6,286 nt of DNA from Clostridium sp. UBA6758 (GTDB taxonomy: Bacteria > Bacillota > Clostridia > Clostridiales > Clostridiaceae), in NCBI GenBank assembly GCA_002453475.1, contig DKGY01000088.1, positions 98,213-104,498 on the forward strand. Direction: 5' to 3'. This document shows, in pieces, positions 1 through 4,995 of this stretch. Made by a program: the position numbers and the translations under genes. The notes beneath the pieces are model-generated. The model worked only from the letters and a program-made list of their open reading frames with translations, was not told where the DNA came from and did no database searches. Every line of letters starts with the position of its first letter. Position 1 is the stretch's first letter.

Positions 1-14
1 AGTTTCACTATTAG

Positions 15-43
15 ATTATAAATGTAAGTAACCCTTATGTCAA
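15..43 (-). promoter_or_regulatory. Minus-strand sigma-A type promoter, probably for rpmH outside the window
   Basis: Read on the minus strand, the segment has TTGACA (plus-strand 38-43), a 17-base spacer (21-37) and TATAAT (plus-strand 15-20). Both hexamers match the housekeeping sigma consensus exactly at the optimal spacing. Transcription would start near position 8 and leave the window to the left. In many Firmicutes the gene divergent from dnaA is rpmH, followed by rnpA and yidC, so this is probably that promoter. The target gene itself is not visible. Confidence 0.8.
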
Positions 44-121
44 GATAACTATTTAGAACATTTTCTAACATTATTAATATGTCATTTTTTTATGTTTTTA
101 AACACTCTTGTTAATAAAAAT

Positions 122-146
122 TCCACAAAACTATATTTTTTGTGGA
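122..146. repeat. Inverted repeat containing a DnaA box
   Basis: The arms TCCACAAAA (122-130) and TTTTGTGGA (138-146) are exact reverse complements separated by 7 bases. The right arm overlaps the perfect minus-strand DnaA box at 141-149. The left arm resembles a degraded plus-strand box (AATTCCACA, 119-127). It is therefore probably a pair of facing DnaA sites rather than an RNA hairpin. On the minus strand it is followed by a short T run, but a stem with so little G/C would make a poor terminator. Confidence 0.5.
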
Positions 147-350
147 TAACTTATTGAATAGCTTGCAATCTTTTGATATCATTATGTATGGATGTTGATA
201 AGTTATTTTTCGAACAAGTTATACACAATCTGTTGATTATTCTGTGAATAACTCTTATTTTTTCTCTTTTTTTTGTGTTTTTACATGGATTTTTAACGTT
301 TTTCACCACTTTTACCTGTGTATAACTCATAATTATATATTGTTAGTAAG

Positions 351-356
351 TATAAT
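351..356 (+). promoter_or_regulatory. Candidate -10 element for dnaA (weak)
   Basis: TATAAT at 351-356 is an exact -10 hexamer about 160 bases before the dnaA start, and it lies between the DnaA boxes at 317-325 and 388-396. No good TTGACA-like hexamer is present 16-18 bases upstream, and there is no TG extension. In DNA this A/T-rich the match could be chance. If it is real, DnaA bound at the flanking boxes could affect transcription. Confidence 0.25.
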
Positions 357-503
357 TTATTATTTAATAAAACACAAATTATAAACATGTGAATAAAAAT
401 TTTAACAATGGTAAACAACTTTATATGTATCTATTATTCTGTTGATACTCTTGTGGATTTTTATCTCTTTTCTATTGTTAATTATAGATATAAATATTTT
501 AAG

Positions 504-509
504 AGGAGG
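504..509 (+). promoter_or_regulatory. dnaA ribosome binding site
   Basis: AGGAGG lies 7 bases before the ATG at 517. This spacing fixes that ATG as the dnaA start and argues against the in-frame upstream TTG at 442. Confidence 0.9.
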
Positions 510-516
510 ATATAAC

Positions 517-1869
517 ATGAACACCTATGTAAATGAAATTTGGGAAAAAGCCTTAGAAATACTTAAAGCTGAACTCACCGAAGTAAGTTTTAATACTTGG
601 ATTAAAAGTATTGACCCACTAAAAATGACTGATTCAACTATAACTCTTGGTGTTCGTAATGACTTCACTAAGGATATCCTAGTGAATAGATATAAAGACT
701 TAATAAAAAATTCTATTCAAGCAGCATGCAATAAATCATACTCTATAAATTTTGTTATAAGCTCTGAGGAAGCTTCTGATTTAGATACCTCAACTTCTAA
801 GCATACAAATAATAAACAAAATTTAGTTGTAAATGATGAAATGTCAGCAATACTAAATCCTAAGTATACCTTTGATTCCTTTGTCATAGGAAATAGCAAC
901 CGGTTTGCTCATGCAGCTTCTTTAGCTGTAGCAGAGTCACCAGCTAAAGCCTACAACCCGCTATTTATTTATGGAGGAGTTGGACTTGGAAAAACACACT
1001 TAATGCATGCTATTGGGAGTTACATACAAACGGTTAATTCAAAGTCTAAGGTAGTTTATGTTTCATCAGAAAAATTTACAAATGAGCTTATTAATTCTAT
1101 TAAAGATGATAAAAATGTTGAATTTAGGAACAAATACAGAAATGTAGATGTACTTCTTATTGACGATATTCAATTTATTGCAGGTAAGGAATCTACTCAA
1201 GAAGAGTTCTTCCATACCTTTAATGCTCTACATGATGCTAATAAACAAATAATTTTATCAAGTGATAGACCGCCAAAAGAAATTCCTACATTAGAAGATA
1301 GGTTAAGGTCTAGATTCGAATGGGGACTTATAGCCGATATCCAACCACCTGACTTTGAAACTAGAATTGCTATTTTAAAAAAGAAAGCGGATGTAGAAAA
1401 TTTAAATATTCCTAATGAAGTTATGGTATATATAGCTACGCAAATTAAATCTAACATAAGAGAGCTAGAAGGTGCTCTTATAAGAATAGTTGCCTATTCT
1501 TCTTTAACAAATAAAGATATAAGTGTAGATTTAGCATCTGAAGCTTTAAAAGATATAATATCAAATAGAAATTCAAGACAAGTTACTATTGAATTAATTC
1601 AAGATATCGTTTCTAGCTACTATAACTTAAAGGTAGATGACTTTAAATCAGCAAGAAGAACTAGAAATGTTGCTTTTCCAAGACAAATTGCTATGTACCT
1701 TTCAAGAAAGCTTACAGATACTTCTCTTCCAAAGATAGGTGAAGAATTTGGCGGTAGAGATCATACTACAGTAATTCATGCATATGAAAAAATATCTCAG
1801 AACCTAAAGAAAGACGAAAGCCTGCAATCAGCTATAGCAGAATTAACTAAAAGAATAAATCAAAAGTAA
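517..1869 (+). CDS. dnaA: Chromosomal replication initiator protein DnaA
   Basis: This 450-residue protein is the AAA+ initiator that binds DnaA boxes, oligomerises with ATP and opens the origin in the cytoplasm. Domain I (about residues 1-80, beginning MNTYVNEIW) is the helicase-loading and self-interaction domain. It is followed by a short variable linker. The AAA+ core has Walker A GGVGLGKT at 153-160, Walker B LLIDD ending at D216-D217, sensor I around SSDRPP (248-253) and the box VII arginine region RLRSRFEWG (262-270). Domain IV carries the DNA-binding signature [10 protein letters not shown] (413-422), which contacts the DnaA box. The length is normal for the family (about 445-460). 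The start at 517 has an AGGAGG site and gives the usual N-terminus. An in-frame extension from TTG 442 would add 25 hydrophobic residues encoded by DnaA-box DNA and is rejected. Box clusters on both sides of the gene suggest autoregulation. Confidence 0.98.
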   Translation: MNTYVNEIWEKALEILKAELTEVSFNTWIKSIDPLKMTDSTITLGVRNDFTKDILVNRYKDLIKNSIQAACNKSYSINFVISSEEASDLDTSTSKHTNNKQNLVVNDEMSAILNPKYTFDSFVIGNSNRFAHAASLAVAESPAKAYNPLFIYGGVGLGKTHLMHAIGSYIQTVNSKSKVVYVSSEKFTNELINSIKDDKNVEFRNKYRNVDVLLIDDIQFIAGKESTQEEFFHTFNALHDANKQIILSSDRPPKEIPTLEDRLRSRFEWGLIADIQPPDFETRIAILKKKADVENLNIPNEVMVYIATQIKSNIRELEGALIRIVAYSSLTNKDISVDLASEALKDIISNRNSRQVTIELIQDIVSSYYNLKVDDFKSARRTRNVAFPRQIAMYLSRKLTDTSLPKIGEEFGGRDHTTVIHAYEKISQNLKKDESLQSAIAELTKRINQK

Positions 1870-1890
1870 TTAATAACACTTGTTATTAAT
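1869..1890. repeat. Perfect A/T-rich palindrome at the dnaA stop codon
   Basis: The arms ATTAATAACA (1869-1878) and TGTTATTAAT (1881-1890) are exact reverse complements around a 2-base centre. The left arm begins at the last base of the dnaA stop codon. The stem holds only one G-C pair per arm and no T run follows it directly, so it is not a convincing intrinsic terminator. It could be a protein-binding site, an mRNA 3'-end hairpin, or part of the origin architecture. Confidence 0.6.
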
Positions 1891-2047
1891 ATTTGAAAGA
1901 TTTATTGTGGATTATTTCTCAAAAAAAATATATTCTTAATACTGTGGATAACTACTAAAATTCAAAATTAGTTTATCCACAATTTATTTTACACAAAAAT
2001 TGTTGATATCATTAGCCTATAGGTACTTATCAACAAATCAACAGCCC

Positions 2048-2065
2048 CTACTACTACTACTACTA
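2048..2065 (+). repeat. DnaA-trio tract, six CTA repeats
   Basis: Six uninterrupted CTA triplets follow tandem DnaA boxes (2027-2043) and a four-base GC-rich step (2044-2047). The minus strand therefore reads 3'-GAT-5' six times, the motif that a DnaA filament uses to engage single-stranded DNA in B. subtilis. The orientation relative to the boxes and to the A/T-rich DNA downstream is the expected one. Confidence 0.85.
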
Positions 2066-2106
2066 AATATTATTTAATTATCTAAGCTATTTATAGTAAT
2101 TTTTTA
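2066..2106. other. A/T-rich DNA unwinding element
   Basis: Only 4 of these 41 bases are G or C, and the stretch lies directly after the DnaA-trio tract. Position and composition make it the probable site of first strand separation. It also forms the leader just upstream of the dnaN ribosome binding site, so any dnaN promoter in this gap would sit within origin DNA. I could not pick out a convincing -35/-10 pair. Confidence 0.7.
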
Positions 2107-2123
2107 TGTGTATAAGGAGGAGG
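2107..2123 (+). promoter_or_regulatory. dnaN ribosome binding site abutting a DnaA box
   Basis: AGGAGGAGG at 2115-2123 ends 8 bases before the ATG at 2132 and fixes the dnaN start. A minus-strand DnaA box matching TTATACACA exactly occupies 2107-2115 and shares the first A of the Shine-Dalgarno run. DnaA bound here would sit on the dnaN leader DNA and could block elongation or promoter use (inference). Confidence 0.8.
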
Positions 2124-2131
2124 ATTTTTAT

Positions 2132-3238
2132 ATGAAATTCTTAATAGAAAAAAGCTTCTTGCAAGAAGCAATTTCAGATGTTCAAAAAGCTATTACAGGT
2201 AAATCAACATTACCTATACTTCAAGGTATATATATATCCGCAAAAGATGGGTTATTAACTTTAATTGGATCTGATATAGAAGTTAGCATAGAAACAAAGA
2301 TACCAGCTAATATTATAGAGGAGGGCGAAGTAGTTCTTGACTCTAGAATATTTGGAGAAATTATAAGAAAGCTACCTAACGATATAGTTGAAGTAACTGA
2401 AATTAATAGTAATGAAGTAGAATTAAAGTGCCAAAAATCTAACGTTCAATTAGTATACTTAAATCCAAAAGAATATCCAACCTTACCAAGTATAGAAGAA
2501 GATGTGGTACTATCTGTATCTCAAAAAACTTTAAAAAATATGATAAAATCAACCATTTTTGCTATTGCTCAAGATGATACAAGACCTATATTAACTGGAG
2601 TATTACTTCAAGTTAAAGAAAATAAACTAAATATGGTTGCACTAGATGGATTTAGAGTAGCATTAAAGAGTGAATCTATGGCTTGTAAATCTAATAAGGA
2701 ATCAGTTATCCCAGGAAAGACTCTTAATGAGGTTTCTAAAATTCTTAAAGATACTGATGATGTTGTTCAAATTACATTTACAAAGAACCACATATTATTT
2801 AATTTTGGAAATACTAAGGTTATCTCTAGATTATTAGAAGGAGATTTTATTAAATATGAATCTATTATTCCTAAGGAACATAATCTAAAAGTTACTGTTA
2901 ATAGAAATGAAATTTTAGGATGTATAGAAAGAGCCTCTCTTATGGCGAAGGATGGAAACACTAATCTTGTAAAATTTGATATTTCAGATGAAACCTTAGT
3001 TGTAACATCAAATTCTCAATTGGGAAAGGCGAGAGAAGAGGTTCAAATAATATTGCAAGGGGAAGGAATTAAAATTGCATTTAATTCTAAATATCTAATT
3101 GATGTATTTAAAATAATGGAAGAGGAAAATGTAACCATGGAATTTACGTCTACTGTTTCTCCTTGTGTAATAAGAAATCAAGATAGTGATAACAGTGTTT
3201 ATTTATTACTTCCAGTAAGAGTTGCTAATAATAATTAG
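2132..3238 (+). CDS. dnaN: DNA polymerase III sliding clamp, beta subunit DnaN
   Basis: This 368-residue protein is the ring-shaped dimeric clamp that tethers DNA polymerase III to DNA and recruits other replication and repair proteins. Its three repeated clamp domains fall at roughly residues 1-120, 121-245 and 246-368. Recognisable family segments are STLPIL near the N-terminus (25-30), DDTRPILTG opening the second domain (148-156), and the C-terminal LLLPVRV (358-364), which helps form the hydrophobic pocket for clamp-binding motifs. The length is typical of Firmicutes. The start at 2132 is supported by AGGAGGAGG and the family N-terminus MKFLIEK. An in-frame GTG at 2108 would add eight residues and place the start ahead of that site. 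yaaA begins 14 bases after the stop, so the two are probably co-transcribed. Confidence 0.98.
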   Translation: MKFLIEKSFLQEAISDVQKAITGKSTLPILQGIYISAKDGLLTLIGSDIEVSIETKIPANIIEEGEVVLDSRIFGEIIRKLPNDIVEVTEINSNEVELKCQKSNVQLVYLNPKEYPTLPSIEEDVVLSVSQKTLKNMIKSTIFAIAQDDTRPILTGVLLQVKENKLNMVALDGFRVALKSESMACKSNKESVIPGKTLNEVSKILKDTDDVVQITFTKNHILFNFGNTKVISRLLEGDFIKYESIIPKEHNLKVTVNRNEILGCIERASLMAKDGNTNLVKFDISDETLVVTSNSQLGKAREEVQIILQGEGIKIAFNSKYLIDVFKIMEEENVTMEFTSTVSPCVIRNQDSDNSVYLLLPVRVANNN

Positions 3239-3252
3239 GATGTGAGAAATAT

Positions 3253-3459
3253 ATGGTAGAAATAAAAATAGATACAGAATTTATAAAGCTAGACTCATTT
3301 TTGAAGTTTACTGGAGCTACTACCTTAGGGTCAGAAGCTAAATTTTATATACAAAACGAAGATGTTAAGGTTAATGGTGAAGTAGAAGTAAGAAGAGGAA
3401 GAAAGCTATATATAGGTGATAAAATAGAATTTCAAGAAGAAGAGTATATTATTGTATAA
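3253..3459 (+). CDS. yaaA: S4 domain-containing protein YaaA
   Basis: This 68-residue protein is essentially one S4 RNA-binding domain (about residues 12-58). The typical core is visible in the segment EDVKVNGEVEVRRGRKLYIG, where VNG followed by RRGRKL and GD marks the basic S4 face. Proteins of this size and type lie between dnaN and recF in most Firmicutes. The precise function is unsettled; RNA or ribosome binding is inferred from the domain. The ribosome binding site is poor: AGGA overlaps the dnaN stop codon, and GTGAG lies six bases before the ATG. Translation may therefore depend on coupling to dnaN. A hairpin terminator follows within a few bases, so this is the last gene of the dnaN transcript. 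Confidence 0.92.
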   Translation: MVEIKIDTEFIKLDSFLKFTGATTLGSEAKFYIQNEDVKVNGEVEVRRGRKLYIGDKIEFQEEEYIIV

Positions 3460-3464
3460 AACAT

Positions 3465-3497
3465 AAGGCTGATAAATATTTCAGCCTTTTGAGTTTT
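3465..3497 (+). terminator. Intrinsic terminator after yaaA
   Basis: AAGGCTGA (3465-3472) pairs exactly with TCAGCCTT (3481-3488) around an 8-base loop. The stem runs into TTTT, then GAG, then another TTTT. It begins five bases after the yaaA stop. The stem is 8 base pairs with four G-C pairs, and the U tract is interrupted, so termination may be partial, leaving some read-through into recF. Confidence 0.75.
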
Positions 3498-3536
3498 ATA
3501 GTTATTATAATTAGGAGATTTAGCTATATTTATATT

Positions 3537-3579
3537 TTTACAGTAATTTTCACACTTAGAATATATATTATGATATAAT
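3537..3579 (+). promoter_or_regulatory. Candidate promoter elements for recF-remB-gyrB
   Basis: TGATATAAT at 3571-3579 is a perfect extended -10 element. TTCACA (3549-3554) lies 19 bases upstream of its hexamer as a possible -35. A start from it would fall near 3586, inside the recF Shine-Dalgarno AGGTGG (3583-3588), leaving a nearly leaderless transcript. An alternative is TTTACA (3537-3542) with TATATA (3562-3567), also spaced 19, which would retain the Shine-Dalgarno. The presence of some promoter is supported by the terminator just upstream; which elements are used is unclear. Confidence 0.5.
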
Positions 3580-3596
3580 TTTAGGTGGGTGTTTTT

Positions 3597-4691
3597 ATGT
3601 ATGTTAGATATTTGAATTTAATAAATTTTAGAAATTATAAAAATGTTACCTTAGAATTATGTGATGGAACTAATGTTTTTCAAGGTGATAATGCTCAAGG
3701 AAAAACTAATATACTTGAATCTTTATACTATTCGAGTGTTGGAAAATCACATAGAACTAATAAAGATAAAGAGCTTATATATTGGGATAGTAACGAGGCA
3801 TATATTAGTGCTTATGTAGTAAAAGAACGTTTAGATAAAAAAGTTAACATTAAAATTTTTAAAGATGGAAAAAAAGCCATAAATATAAACTCAATAAAGA
3901 TATCTAAGCTACAAGATATGGTAGGTGTTGTTAATGTAGTTATATTTTCACCGGAAGATTTAGATATTGTTAAGAATTCGCCATCATTTAGAAGACGATT
4001 TTTAGATATTGAACTTTGTAAACTGGACAAAAAATACTACCATTGTCTATCTTCATATAAAAAAATTTTAAATGAAAGAAACGTTATATTAAAGAAATTT
4101 AGTGCTGACATAGATATGATAGATATATATGATATTAGATTAGCTGAATTTGGGAGTTACATAATAGCTCAAAGAATTAGGTATATAGAAAAATTAAATG
4201 AGTTCTCTAAAAAAATTCACAGTGATATAACTCAGGGAAATGAGTCTATTAGATTTAATTATATAATGCAGCTTAAGGATATTGATAATCTAAAAGACGA
4301 GTTATATAACCTACTTAAAAGCAATAGAAAAAAAGACCTAGAGAAAAAAATTACATCTGTAGGACCACATAGAGATGATTTTTCTATATTTATAAATGAT
4401 ATAGATGTGAAGATATTTGGATCACAAGGTCAGCAGAGAACTTCTGTTTTGACAATAAAATTTGCATCATTACGCATAATAAAAGAATTAATAGGAGAAT
4501 ACCCATTGTTATTACTTGATGATGTATTGTCTGAATTAGATACAAAAAGGCAAGAATATATATTAAGATCCATAAATGGAATTCAAACCTTAATAACATG
4601 TACAGGAATTACAGGAATAAAAAAATATTTAAAAGGTAATAACATGAAAATATTCAATGTTGAAAAAGGAAGCGTACAAGAAATAATGTGA
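3597..4691 (+). CDS. recF: DNA replication and repair protein RecF
   Basis: This 364-residue protein is an SMC-like ATPase that acts with RecO and RecR to load RecA at single-strand gaps and stalled forks in the cytoplasm. The N-terminus MYVRYLNLINFRNY is typical of RecF. Walker A is GDNAQGKT at 30-37. The SVGPHRDDF segment at 254-262 is a strong RecF family mark. The ABC-type signature SQGQQRT lies at 276-282, and Walker B with the D-loop is LLLLDDVLSELD at 304-315. All ATPase motifs are present and the length is normal. The ATG at 3597 has AGGTGG eight bases upstream. An in-frame GTG at 3585 would add four residues but lies within that site, so it is rejected. remB starts 20 bases after the stop, consistent with one transcript running on to gyrB. 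Confidence 0.97.
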   Translation: MYVRYLNLINFRNYKNVTLELCDGTNVFQGDNAQGKTNILESLYYSSVGKSHRTNKDKELIYWDSNEAYISAYVVKERLDKKVNIKIFKDGKKAININSIKISKLQDMVGVVNVVIFSPEDLDIVKNSPSFRRRFLDIELCKLDKKYYHCLSSYKKILNERNVILKKFSADIDMIDIYDIRLAEFGSYIIAQRIRYIEKLNEFSKKIHSDITQGNESIRFNYIMQLKDIDNLKDELYNLLKSNRKKDLEKKITSVGPHRDDFSIFINDIDVKIFGSQGQQRTSVLTIKFASLRIIKELIGEYPLLLLDDVLSELDTKRQEYILRSINGIQTLITCTGITGIKKYLKGNNMKIFNVEKGSVQEIM

Positions 4692-4711
4692 TGGAGTTAG
4701 GGGGAAATACT

Positions 4712-4975
4712 ATGTTTTTACACTTAGGCGAAAGTATAGTTGTACCAATTAAAGATATAATAGGTATTTTTGACATAGAATCTACTATGTATAGTCCAGA
4801 CACTAGCCAATTCATAAGGCTAGCAGAAGAAGATGGGTTTGTAGAACGTATAACTAGTGACAAACCTAAATCATTTATTATAGCTGAAGTAAACAAAAAG
4901 AGTAAGATTTATTTGTCACCTATATCATCATCTACTTTGTGTAAAAGGACTAATGTGTCATACTGTGAACTTTAG
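4712..4975 (+). CDS. remB: RemB/YaaB family regulator (DUF370)
   Basis: This 87-residue protein matches the YaaB/RemB pattern: an N-terminal MFLHLGES, then IVGIFD-like IIGIFD (16-21), a KSFIIAEV strand (53-60), and the C-terminal YLSPISSSTLCKRT (67-80), in which SPISSSTL is the family mark. In Bacillus subtilis RemB lies between recF and gyrB and was linked with RemA to expression of extracellular-matrix genes; its biochemical role is less clear than that of RemA, a DNA-binding ring protein. The start at 4712 follows AGGGGGA (4699-4705) by six bases. In-frame GTG 4688 and ATG 4691 overlap the recF stop codon and would add residues absent from the family. The position between recF and gyrB supports co-transcription. 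What it regulates in this organism is unknown. Confidence 0.9.
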   Translation: MFLHLGESIVVPIKDIIGIFDIESTMYSPDTSQFIRLAEEDGFVERITSDKPKSFIIAEVNKKSKIYLSPISSSTLCKRTNVSYCEL

Positions 4976-4983
4976 GTTAAGTT

Positions 4984-4989
4984 AGGAGG
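4984..4989 (+). promoter_or_regulatory. gyrB ribosome binding site
   Basis: AGGAGG lies six bases before the ATG at 4996, in the 20-base gap after remB. There is no room for a separate promoter in that gap, so gyrB is probably translated from the recF-remB transcript or from a promoter inside those genes. Confidence 0.88.
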
Positions 4990-4995
4990 ATAGCT

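Larger units (their letters stand above)
44..516. other. oriC1-type DnaA-box cluster upstream of dnaA
   Basis: This non-coding stretch of about 470 bases holds nine 9-mers matching or closely resembling the DnaA box TTATNCACA. Minus-strand boxes are at 141-149 (TTATCCACA, perfect), 193-201 (TTATCAACA), 231-239 (TAATCAACA), 243-251 (TTATTCACA), 317-325 (TTATACACA), 388-396 (TTATTCACA), 440-448 (GTATCAACA) and 452-460 (AAATCCACA). One plus-strand box, TTATACACA, is at 219-227. Eight of nine share one orientation. A T-rich tract runs from about 252 to 310. I see no DnaA-trio repeat here, unlike the dnaA-dnaN gap. In Bacillus and Clostridium the box cluster upstream of dnaA is half of a bipartite origin and also lets DnaA control its own promoter; that role is inferred here from position and content. 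Confidence 0.85.
1906..2115. other. oriC: oriC2-type origin: DnaA boxes, DnaA-trios and unwinding element
   Basis: The dnaA-dnaN gap holds DnaA boxes at 1906-1914 (minus, TAATCCACA), 1943-1951 (minus, TTATCCACA, perfect), 1973-1981 (plus, TTATCCACA, perfect), 1987-1995 (plus, TTTTACACA), 2001-2009 (minus, ATATCAACA), 2027-2035 (plus, TTATCAACA), 2035-2043 (plus, AAATCAACA, sharing one base with the previous box) and 2107-2115 (minus, TTATACACA). Boxes 2027-2043 lead into GCCC, then a trio repeat, then A/T-rich DNA. This is the same order as the basal unwinding system described for Bacillus subtilis. Together with the cluster upstream of dnaA it indicates a bipartite origin. That strand opening occurs here is inferred from this resemblance. 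Confidence 0.88.

Noticed and set aside
209..220. TTCGAACAAGTT as a LexA (SOS) operator or Spo0A box
   Set aside because: Only one half of the CGAAC-N4-GTTCG operator is present and the second half does not follow at the right distance. The Spo0A heptamer does not match without an extra base.
442..516. In-frame TTG start that would extend DnaA by 25 hydrophobic residues
   Set aside because: It lies inside DnaA-box DNA, has no ribosome binding site, and DnaA proteins start at MNTYVNE-like sequence. AGGAGG marks 517 as the start.
717..899. Minus-strand open frame of 60 codons inside dnaA
   Set aside because: It is a shadow of dnaA with no recognisable protein family. The same applies to the other minus-strand frames at 1197-1457, 2767-2961, 3812-4030, 4390-4599, 4654-4896 and 5609-5806.
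1929..1961. Possible dnaN promoters, such as TTGTGG with TATATT or TTCTTA with TAAAAT
   Set aside because: Each has at most half of the -35 consensus, and chance matches are expected in DNA this A/T-rich. None is better than the others.
3506..3517. TATAAT followed by AGGAG in the yaaA-recF gap, suggesting a small gene
   Set aside because: No ATG, GTG or TTG lies at a suitable distance after AGGAG, and no -35 matches the TATAAT.
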